64,000 nucleotides of DNA, taken from assembly GCA_963969365.1 (NCBI GenBank), contig OZ017755.1:248001-312000 (forward strand). Direction: 5' to 3'. The stretch's first letter is position 1; each line of letters opens with the position of its first letter. Shown in pieces: positions 45,954 to 55,268 of this stretch. The DNA is from Asterochloris sp. CNOR1 (Eukaryota > Chlorophyta > Trebouxiophyceae > Trebouxiales > Trebouxiaceae). The notes beneath the pieces are model-generated. The model did no database searches. It was not told where the DNA came from and was given only the letters and a program-made list of their open reading frames with translations. Both the position numbers and the translations under genes were made by a program.

Positions 45954-46438
45954 ATGTCAAAACCACAGACTGGCATGGCTAACAATACCTCCTCCAGTGG
46001 CACGGGGAATGCCCCCGAATCCGGTGCATTTGGACACGGAGGTTTTGCCATGGGCGAGCACTCCCAGAACACGACACCCTCAGGCGTCCCATCAGGTCAG
46101 CATGATGAAGCCTCTCTCCTGGACCTCTGGTGGTCACCAGTGCTGAGCAGCTCTTGTGTTACAGGCACTGGAGCCAGAGAAGGTGTTGCTGAGGGCCGCC
46201 CTGCCGGCCTGACAGGTGCGCAGTCTTGACTGAGTATGACTGATGCACTCATGGGCAGCATCCAGCAGACATTACTGCCCTACCTGACGCAGGCAAAATG
46301 GAGGGAGGAATTGACTACGACAGAGCAGAAAATGTTGAGGGCAAGAGTCAGCTTGATGCAGAGGCAATGGGGCATACAGGAGGAGGCGACCTGCTCAGCA
46401 GGACCGTTGGGCATGAAGCGGTCAGCAAGAACACCTGA
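45954..46438 (+). CDS. Small hydrophilic Gly/Asp-rich protein, LEA-like, family not recognised
   Basis: A three-exon model, 45954-46095, 46165-46215, 46269-46438, is in phase throughout and gives 120 aa. It has almost no large hydrophobic residues, many Gly, Ser, Asn, Asp, Glu and Thr, and no transmembrane segment. Examples are MANNTSSSGTGNAPESGAFG, GGIDYDRAENVEG and GHTGGGDLLSRTVGHEAV. This composition is typical of hydrophilins and LEA-like stress proteins, but I recognise no specific family. Introns of 69 and 53 bp are short, yet the phases and CAG acceptors fit. Another frame over 46236-46475 (YLTQAKWREELTTTEQKM) is the competing interpretation. Confidence 0.45.
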
Positions 46439-47261
46439 GCCTGCAAGTCGTTCATGTGCCAGTACTGATGATTGACAGCAATGAATGCCTTCAATCAAGT
46501 TGCTTATGCACTTTGACAGAACACCTCAGTACAAGCAAAGGGTGTCAGTGCTTCTCCTGGGGGTCATTGCTCAGCAGCAGACAAGAGCTCTAGCATCAGG
46601 GGTGCATGGCTGAATACTCCACTTTTATCAAAGACTCTTCAAAAGGTACACAACACATGTGTGCCTCTGCAAGCCCAGGGCTGACTGTGCCAATGAACAT
46701 TTTGCTGGCTGGGGTTGTGCCCAGCTGCACCACTGTGCTTACTTGGCTAGCTGCATCACTGTGCTTGCTTGGCTCGCCTTAGGCCCGGGAGTCCTTTGCT
46801 GGCTTCCTCTGAAGTTGGTGTCCCCCAGGCAGCCACTGCTTCGGCGATAAGACCTGCAGAGGGCAGCCTTTGCAGCCACCTCCATGAGGCACCTGCCTCT
46901 GACAGCATCTGGGCACCGTTGCACAGTACCGTCCTCCATGAGGCAGTCTGGGCCCATTCACTGAGGTGGTGCAGAGAGGGCAGAGGAATGCAAATCATGC
47001 AAGGTGTCAAGGCAATGGCGTCTTGCAGGTGTGGCCTGCTGCACTGCTGGCCAGCAGCAGGAAGGGCACCAGAGTCATGCAGGCAGCAGCATGGCACAGC
47101 ATACCCAGCAGGCTCATTGATGTCTGCACACTCAGAGCAGACAAGGAAATTCACAGCCTGCACAACTGCAAAGGAGTTTTTCTCACGCCTCTGAAGGGTC
47201 ATCATTGTAAATATTATGAATGTTGTCGTTGTGGTGCAAAGAAATGCATCGTGAGACTGTG
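46439..47261. other. Intergenic region upstream of the MTOPVIB-like gene
   Basis: 823 bp that must contain the promoter of the downstream gene. A short tandem duplication of about 26 bp (GCTGCACCACTGTGCTTACT / GCTGCATCACTGTGCTTGCT) lies at about 46724-46775. No recognisable gene was found on either strand. Confidence 0.4.
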
Positions 47262-50060
47262 ATGTTTGACTCTGACCTGCCAGAACAAGAAAGCATGCCA
47301 GGCAGCAGTGATCACCTGCTGCAGCTTTGCAGCGGCCTGCTGGCCCGAGCCATTGCGGCATGCCGGCTGGATCATGACTGGGAGCAGCCTGAACAGATCG
47401 CAGTCACACTAAGGAGCCTGGATCTGCCTCAGAGGAGACAGCTTACACTGACAGGTGGCTATTTCGATTAGCGCTCGGGAGTTATCTGTGAACGCATCCT
47501 GCTGACAGTGTGCTGTGCAGTCTCTGACACGGGAGCACCCATTCCTGATGACCTGAGAGTGAGTCTGCTTGCCCTGACGCCTTGTCTCAATTGCAGTAGC
47601 TGGTGAGCCCACTCTTGCCTGTGCAGGCGGTCAAGCTGACAGTGTCTAGCATTTTGCCTGCTGAGGCTGCCACACTGATAGAAGGGCCTCTGAGCATCCG
47701 CACAACAGGTGCTGCAGGCCTGCTGCTGTATACATCCAAGAGCGCTGGCTGCCCCTGACTGCTGCAGCTGGTGTGCAGGGCTGGCAGACTCCGTGATCCG
47801 TGTCTACCATCTGCAGCCTGCTCTCTCCTCTGCAGCAGGAGCCCAGCCTGCAGCTTCAGCGCAGCCAGTGACGCCCAAGCAGAGCCGCTTGGCCTTCAGC
47901 GGCAGCGAGCTCTCTGTCACACTGCGGCCGCAAGGCAAGAGCCACCTGCATGCACAGCTCATGACTCTGAACAATGATGACGCTTCTGCGTTCAGCCGGG
48001 CTCAGGCTGCCAGCGCTTTGTGGCGCAAACACGTTTGGAGGGTCTATGCAGCTTGACACGCAGCAGCAGGTCACTACCTCAGCATCGCACACCTGCTGCA
48101 GCGGATCCAGGCGAGGTGGCAGCCTGTGTCCAGGCGGTGCTGGAGCTGACCAGCATGGCAGCCCCCAAGGTTCTCATCAAGCTGCGTCTGAAAGGCTTTG
48201 CTCTGCAGCAGCACCCTGATGCGAGCCAGGTGGGCGTGTCACATTGGATTGCATTCAGCCACTTCAAGCAGGTTCAGACACACCCTCACTGTGCTGGTGA
48301 TGCAGGTATCTGAGCCTGAAGCATTGCCTCAGACAGCCTGCACAGTGCTGCGGTATGACAACGAACCTCTGCCCAATATGCCAGAGGAGCGCTTTGTTGC
48401 AGGTCAGAGTACGACTAGAGCATGGCTATTGTGCTCGCTGGCCTGACCTAGTAACACCAGGGGTGCAGTCTTGATGATGCAGACCTGGGCACTCAGGGAC
48501 TCCTGGCATGCACCTGCAGGCCTGCAGACGTGGTTTGATGAGGAGGCTGTGCCCACCAACGGCCCCCAATGTCAGCCCGGGCAGGCTAGCACTCGTGAGG
48601 CAGACACCTCTCAGGGTCCTCCCACCATGATGGCAGTTGGTGAGTGGGCAGCAGTTGCCACCGCTGAGCTCTTGCTGTGTGGCATGCCAGCTACAGTGTG
48701 CAGTTGCAGAAGGAACTCTGCATACTGGACAGGCAGGCTGACATGGTGCTCACTCATGGTGCCCTCCAATACCTGCAGCAGCTGTGTGCCTGCGGGGCTG
48801 TGCGAGGTTTATTTCTTGATTCTGTGCAGGCCAGGCTGGCGCCGCAGGGCATCCAGACCTGCTCAGAGAGCACAGCAGCCTTCAACGCTGCGCCTGGACT
48901 GCCCAGATTGGCGTGGTGCTGCACTCCAAGGTCATCTCTCCAGTGTTGGGCTATGCACTGCCTCCAGGTCAGCCTGCACACACCAGCGGTCTACCCCAAC
49001 AGCTCAGCCTGCTGGTGGCCCCTAAACCAGCAACATCTGTTTTGGAGCAAGCCGCTGAACCAGGTGAGTCTGACCTGCAGGCAAGGCCCAGCTGCATCTG
49101 TTCCAGAACCATGCCCTGCTTCAGCGTCCAGCAGACAACATCACCAAAGCCCTTCAGAGATTCCCGTGGCAGGAGTTCGGCATGTCTGCCCAGGTGAGGC
49201 AGCCACAAGATCACTTCGTCAGTGTTTGCTGCAGAGCAATCATTGACAGCTCTTGCCCTGACCTGCCTGTGTGCAGGTTGTGTATGGGGCCCCTGCCAAG
49301 GGCATCATTGAATTTGCAGAGGCCTCTGACGCCCTCAGTCAAAGCATCACAGCCATTGTGGTACACCTACTTTCAGCAGATGCCAAGCAGGAGAGACTGA
49401 CTGGCAAGCGGCCTGCACTGGCAGCTTCTTCGGAGGTGACCCTGTGCCTCCCAGGCTGCTGTCTGCAGACTTGGCTTGCTGCAGCACCTGCGCCCTGAGC
49501 AGCCACAGCGCAGCCACTGCAGCCGCAGCAGCGTTGGCAGTGTGCATAAGGCTGTGACACTGTGCTGCTCACGCAGACAAAGCTCATCAGACTGGCACTG
49601 AGCGAGGCTCTGTACGACATCAAGGCCCACTTTCCTGGTAAGACAGCCTATGTTGACTGCTGCCACCCCTGCGCAGAAGCGCCTTGCGGATGAAGGTGCA
49701 GCATAGTGAGGCTAGGCGGCACAAACCCCTGTTTCTTCTGACCATGCCTTGCCATGCAGGCTCCCTGCCAAGCAAGGCAGAGCTGCGCCTGCAGACCAGC
49801 ACACGCTACCTGGCTCAGTGCATTGCCCAGATTGTGCAACGGGGCTCCACATCACTGCAGCAGGATGCCTGCCTACTGCTGGACACTGACATTGACAGCA
49901 TCCAGCCTGCCTTAGAGGAGAAGCTTCAGGTAACACTGCACATGTGCATGTAAATAGACCAGCTGTGCCTGAGGTGCTTGTTGTGGCTCCTCTTGACAAG
50001 TGCCCTTATCAGCCCTGTGTCCTGCAGGTGGCCACCGAGCTAATGCTCAGCGAGGAGTGA
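47262..50060 (+). CDS. MTOPVIB: MTOPVIB/TOPOVIBL homologue, meiotic topoisomerase VI B-like subunit
   Basis: Partner of SPO11 in forming meiotic DNA double-strand breaks. Thirteen exons: 47262-47454, 47521-47558, 47627-47708, 47779-47934, 48102-48229, 48306-48402, 48520-48639, 48830-48967, 49081-49193, 49277-49435, 49577-49637, 49760-49929, 50028-50060. All phases fit and the product is about 495 aa, essentially the plant length. Landmarks in plant order are HLLQLCSGLLARAIAACRL at the N-terminus, VSDTGAPIPDDLR (a degenerate GHKL N2 motif), GPLSIRTTGLADSVIRVYHL, FSGSELSVTLRP, VLIKLRLKGF, GVVLHSKVISPV, LFQNHALLQRPA, LQRFPWQEFGM and LIRLALSEALYDIKAHFPG. The intron at 47935 has a GC donor (AAG|GCAAGA). 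The assignment rests on my recollection of plant MTOPVIB. The start could lie further upstream. Confidence 0.72.
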
Positions 50061-50340
50061 CAGGTCGAGGGGCAAGGTAATCAGCCTGATGCCATGGTTC
50101 AAACTTGGCCATGTCCCTAATGTCCTCCTTCAAGCTTCTAAATTTAAATGTATTTGCAGCCATGTTTGCATGCACCTGTTAAGTGCAAGGTCTGACTGCA
50201 AATCTGAGGGTCATATAATGGTCACAAGTTCAACATAACTAAGCACTCCTGCTAGCAATGAGTACTTTTCCCATGCTGTCTGGATGTTTGCACCGGTGTC
50301 CTCAAATCTAAAGCAATCCTAGTACTGGAACTAGATGAAG

Positions 50341-51913
50341 CTAGGTTGTCTTCTTCTCGGCTGCCTTGCGTTGTGACTTCTTCAGACCCTTCCATAGCTT
50401 GTAACTCCAGATCTGGCTGCCTGCTGTGGTCAGGATAGCTAAGAATGCCCAGATGGACCTGCAACATTCATGTGTTGAGTGCCTTGCCCTGGGCAAGGGG
50501 ATTGCTGCCAGGATGCATGCTCACCGGTGCCAGAGTGGTATCTTTGTGGCAGACACAACCAGGTGATAGGCCTCCCAAGGAATCAGGAAGGGTGCAACCA
50601 CTGACCTGCAGACACCAATCAGGGTGTCCAAAGAAGTCTGCCTGCTGCAGGGGTCTCCATCGGAGAGCTCTCGTACCTCACAAACACAAATACATAGGTG
50701 TATATTGGGCTGAGCCACACAAAGGCATCATCAGCCACCTGCATGCCAGCGTCAGCCCTGAGTTGCCAGGCAGCTGCGCATGCAGGCAGGTGCAGCAGAG
50801 GCACATGTGGCGCCAGCGCATGCCTTGTAGTCCTGCCGCAAGAATCGTGCCATGTACCACCCATTCTGCAGCAGCGAGGTGCTCTCTCCCAGGCCCATCA
50901 GCAGCAGGCAGGAGAGGGCCCCCCTGCCGAGATACATTGCAGTCAGCATGTACCTGCAGGCAAGCAGCGCACTTCTCCACCCTAAATACTGAGTAGCATC
51001 AATGCACACTGCTGATGGCCAGGCTGTGCTGCAGACTGATCAAGCCCCAGGGCTTGCCACAGGAGCCGTGCCCATTCAAGGTGCAGCTGCCCACCAGGTT
51101 GTCATGATATGATGCCCGATGAACAGGACATCGGTTGGACTGTAGGGGATCAGGAACATGAAGAAGTCCACAATCATGTAGGCGGCTGAGAATTGAAGTA
51201 GCAGCTCTTGGTCCTGCAGATGATGGCAGGCCCACTTGCCAGCTGTAATCCACTTGGCACAGCTTTGTGCCCAGCCCCTACTGAGGCTGGCAGGGCAAGC
51301 AGGATCAGAGAAACGAGCAGTGCTGCACCTGTGTGTTTCTGTCATCCATCTTGAATGGGTATGCCGTCACCAACTGCAGGCATGTCCAAGCCCTGTCAGT
51401 CTTGCGGTTGTGCTGAGTGACAGTCTGCTGGCAGCAAGCAGGCACCAGGGACCATGGCTGCAGTTGAGCCGTGCAATGCAGTGGCGACCCTTGCATCTTG
51501 AGCCTCACCGCCCTAGCGGCCAGGTTGGCAGCAAAGAGGCCATGAAAGAAAGAGATTAGGGCAGATGAAAGAGTGCCTCTGCAGCACTGTCCAGGGTGAC
51601 AAGAATGCTCAGCAAGAGAGACGACAGGAGCATCCTGCAGCCGCACCTTGGCAGGCCTCGCAGGCCCAGCGCACTCCAGATGTAAAAAGCTAGCACAAAC
51701 AGAGTCGCAAACAGCAGCGTGAACACTGGAATGTAGCTGATAGGCTTGAATGATGGGCCTGCAGGCAAGGCTGGCTCCTGATGGCAAGCCCAACGCTGTG
51801 ACTGACATTGAGATGCAGCTGTGCAGACCTCCCAGCTGCTCAGTGATCTGGGCGGCCCTCAGCAGATGAGGATTGGTCCTGATGGCATACAAAAACCCAG
51901 TAGTTTCCTGCAT
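50341..51913 (-). CDS. TLC-domain (TRAM/LAG1/CLN8) multi-pass membrane protein
   Basis: Membrane protein of the TLC family, probably in the ER or another endomembrane, with a possible role in lipid sensing or synthesis. Nine exons (descending): 51913-51829, 51758-51647, 51578-51509, 51373-51329, 51213-51095, 50953-50824, 50738-50677, 50605-50525, 50458-50341; about 273 aa in phase. Membrane segments include ISYIPVFTLLFATLFVLAFY, SALISFFHGLFAANLA, FSAAYMIVDFFMFLI, LSCLLLMGLGESTSLLQNGW and SPIYTYVFVFV. FHGL followed by DVLFIGHHIMTTW is the usual TLC arrangement. The C-terminus KGLKKSQRKAAEKKTT is lysine-rich, like an ER-retrieval tail. The intron at 50823 has a GC donor (AAG|GCATGC). The start was chosen as the last Met before the first membrane segment; upstream codons are also open. 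Confidence 0.78.
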
Positions 51914-52913
51914 GACGCTGATCAAGCACAGGGACAGGCCTGTGCTTTCAGTTTCGGTTTTCAGTTTCCACAGTGCCCTCCTATGCATGGTCGGCCTCTT
52001 CCGAAGGTCTGGCATCGATGATTGTGTTGTTTTGAATGGCCACACATCTATTGTATCTGCATTGTATCTCTATTCTATCTTCAGCTACTACCAGATGTGT
52101 CAACCGGACAGCTGCAACCTATGTCAAGCGGTTCGCGGTGGCGGGAATGCAAGCAGGCAAACAATAGGCAGGCAGATGAAAGATGGTGTAGGCCAACTCC
52201 AGCAAGCCAGGCAATGGCTCTGATCTCCCTGCGTCAAGGGCGCCTTTAAGGCAGGAGCAGAAGCAACTGATGCGGCGGGGCCTGAGGACAGAGTTGCTCA
52301 CAATGGTGGGGATTAGCGGCGGTAAAAGCCATCAGACAACTAAGGTATTGTGTGGCATGCTGCACTGTAGGGAGCCTAAATCAGAGCACAAGCCATCTGA
52401 CAGAGGCCAGCGCCAAGGCTCTGCATGTCACATCAGGGACAGCCAAGAACGTTGCCAGGACCCTGAGAGACTGGTGCGCAGCTGGCGTGCTCAGAGGCCC
52501 AGGCCTGTCCAGCTGGATGGGCAACCTTGCTTGATTCATGCTGTCAGCCTGCTTGAGGCTGCCAATTTGAGGGGCTGCCACCTATAGGGCTTTGTGCAGA
52601 CAAGCCCAACACCCTGGAACAAGACCAAGTGGCAGTTCAGGGCCTGAGTGTCAACCCAGCGCTGAGAGGGCGGACAGATTGTTGATGTGGCCCTGGAGGT
52701 GCAGCCCTGTGCTGCCTCAGTTCACAAGGCATGTCCAGAAGCCTGGTTACAACAGATGCAAAACCATTCTGATTAATGGAGGGGCCATAATGAATTTGGC
52801 ATCAGAGGCCGAACTTAGTTGTCACAGACAGACAGCACTTTGGCAGTACACGGAAAGTGGTTGGGGGGTTCAGAGGGTGGCATCAGGTGGATGGAATTCA
52901 TCCTGGAAGATAG
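51914..52913. other. Intergenic region with possible mobile-element remnant
   Basis: 1 kb between the TLC-gene start (-) and the D27-like stop (-). At about 52340-52530 the forward strand encodes a helical stretch with LTEASAKALHVTSGTAKNVA and TLRDWCAAGVLRG. At about 52740-52900 another stretch includes YNRCKTILINGGAIMN. Neither belongs to a family I recognise. They may be remnants of a transposable element or chance frames. The TLC promoter should be near 51914-52200. Confidence 0.3.
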
Positions 52914-54601
52914 TCAGGTGGAGGATGGCACACCCTTGTTGCAAGCAGCGCTGATCTTTGGGCAGGGTGCAAAAGGGTCGCGGTGGCTGATGGCGCACTG
53001 GTGAATGAAGCAGGGCTCATTGTAAACGTCATCCTTGATGATAGGCTTTGGCGTCTCGCCAAATGTCATCTCACAACTCTGCAGGACTAACGATAACAGC
53101 TGTGAGCATCGTCTGCTCTGGTGCAGCATAAACCCATGGCAAATGAAGAGCCCACCAGGTCTTCAAAGTTGGGACGCATTGTCAGAGGCAAGCCAAACTT
53201 TTCTGTGAAGAACTCCTGCGTTGCTAGTTTACACATGTTGGTGCACCTGCAGAGCGGTGACAAGCTCAGTGGAATCAGCGGCTGAGAAGAAGGCAGGTGC
53301 TGAACTGGAGGGGCTGGCTGAAATCTGGCAGCAAGATTGTTCATGTCTTGCCAGCTTTAGGCCAACAAATGCTCTTTACGCTGACAGGTCGCCAGAGTGT
53401 GGCAGATCACATGAGGAGGGCAGCAAACTTACATGCCCTTGCAGCCAGCTGCTTCCAAGTATCTGCATTTCTCAATGTGGACGCCGCTGTGCCAGGTCTC
53501 TTTGCGGCCTCTGAACTCGACCTCAACATCCATAGTGTCCAGAGGACCGACCAGCCATGCAAAGACGTTTTTGGTGATCTTGGCATTCAGCTCTGCGCTC
53601 CACTGCAGGCGCCCAGGAGCAGCTCAGCCTGCTTCAGCGCGCAGTGCACCAGTGCAGGGTGTGTGTCACCAGCTTGGCTGGAGCACGGGATGTTGCCATG
53701 CTCCTTGTGTGCCGTGCAACAGCAGCAGCAGGGCATGGCCACTGCTGCCCATTGGTCCTCCTCAATCTCTGCAAGGCTCTGGCCCCCTGTGTGGAGCCAG
53801 CCTGGTGCAGCTGCAGCATGTTGTTCAGCACCAGGGATGCACCTGACAAGAATTCTGACAAGGGTGGCTTGGGTGACTGCCAGGCACTGACCTGACTAAG
53901 AGGGAACAGCCTACGAAAGATGGCGGGGGCCCCTGGGGGCAGCAGCCCTTCCAGGACTCTCAACACAGTGACCGTCTGTTCAGTGGAGGACCTGTATGAG
54001 AGTCACGTTGCTGTACCATGTTCCCGCAAGATCGTGTGCTTTGTAAGTGCATCGCAGAGCAACACAGGCAATAGGTGAGAAACGTGATGACATGCCAGAA
54101 TGTCGGACCTGCCCTTGGTGATCTCCATACTGAGGTCCACAAGCCCCTCATAGCCTGGCTTGCATGGCATGCCTGCAAACCCCAGCATGCAGCATGTCAG
54201 CCACAGGCCATGGGAAGGCAGCTGCACGCCAGGTGTGCAAAGTCGACACAGGAGAGGTGCAGCTACATGCCTCCAAGCTGTTTGGAAATGGACGAGGCAA
54301 AGAACGAGATGAATCTTTGATCAAGCCAGCTATCCTCGTAGGTTCGCTTGTCTGCAAATGGATCAGGAGCAGCTGCTTGACGCCCTGCTGCCTGCCGCGT
54401 GAGCTCCCAGCGCCCAGGGTGAGCTGCTTTGGAAGCTGGTGAGGCTGCTTTGGTGGCAGGCCTTGCAGATGAGGGGTCTGTTGTGGTGTCTGCTGAGCTA
54501 CTGCACCTGGACCAAGAGTGTCTCCAGGGCTTTGCAGGCACCTTTGGAGGTCCTGGCCCATGCGTGAGCCAATTTGCCGCCTTCTGGTGGGCCTGCTGCA
54601 T
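52914..54601 (-). CDS. D27-like beta-carotene isomerase (DUF4033)
   Basis: Iron-containing plastid isomerase family that converts all-trans to 9-cis beta-carotene in plant strigolactone synthesis; algal members probably act in carotenoid or apocarotenoid metabolism. Six exons (descending): 54601-54271, 54172-54109, 53991-53892, 53602-53433, 53246-53156, 53078-52914; about 306 aa in phase. Family motifs are YEDSWLDQRFISFFASSISK, GYEGLVDLSMEITKGR, LLPPGAPAIFRRLFP, FAWLVGPLDTMDVEV, GVHIEKCRYLEAAGCKGMCT, NMCKLATQEFFTEKFGLPLT, PNFEDLSCEMTFGE and EPCFIHQCAI. The N-terminal ~85 residues are low-complexity and basic, as in a transit peptide. The first intron uses a GC donor (GAG|GCATGT, at 54270). 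Confidence 0.88.
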
Positions 54602-55268
54602 CTCGGTCGCAAATCAGCCAAGAAAGCAAGATAGGAAGTAAATACCGAAATATTTCAAATGCATTCCTCTGGGCCATGTCATGTCTCTCTCCCGCTGTTC
54701 AGCTTTGCTGAGAGGGGAGAATAGGTGGCATCCTGCGAGGAGCTGCAATAGGGGCTGCTTTCCTTCCTGGCCCATGTCTCCAGTCAACCCCGAGTTGAGG
54801 ATTATCCAACTTGCAGCTGCTGACTGCCCAGCTGCCATCTTCATGATTGGCTAGTATAGGACTGGCAGATCTTTCTTCTTCGGGTCTCGGGGAATCTCCC
54901 ATGGCAGGTCTACCTGACGCCCTTTCACCTCACACTGACCAGGTCCCCAATCAAAATCCTTCAACCATATATACATCCACCATACAGCTCTCAGCAATAC
55001 AGCCAGTACAGCACAGCTGTTCAGACAGCGCTCCTGACAACGCACTACCACAAGCCCAACTACCTCAGACAACGTCAGACGCTACAGCTTGCACATGGCA
55101 GTCCTAAGCCCTGCGGCATAGCACTGCGACCATTTGATTCTCCGGCACCCACAAAGCCTGCAACGCACCAGATCTGAGGGCAGGTTCCTCACAGGCCTAG
55201 GCCTTGAATGTCTCGCTGGCCGTCAGTTGCAAGAGTAAGATGCCGTCTGGTTTGTATGCAGGCTCACC
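54602..55268. promoter_or_regulatory. Divergent region: D27-like / phosphate transporter
   Basis: 667 bp separate two start codons facing apart, so both promoters are expected here. The stretch 54960-55110 is AT- and CA-rich (ACCATATATACATCCACCAT), unlike the surrounding GC-rich sequence. TATATA at 54968-54973 is a possible TATA element about 300 bp upstream of the transporter ATG. No other motif was called. Confidence 0.45.

Noticed and set aside
45779-46072. Reverse-strand 97-codon frame (with YRNG end)
   Set aside because: It overlaps the better-supported forward hydrophilic exon and has no known domain, and no neighbouring exons fit.
49064-49080. A 17-bp intron (GTGAGTCTGACCTGCAG) in the MTOPVIB-like gene
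   Set aside because: It is too short for spliceosomal removal. The 113-bp intron 48968-49080 keeps the frame and matches the expected protein spacing.
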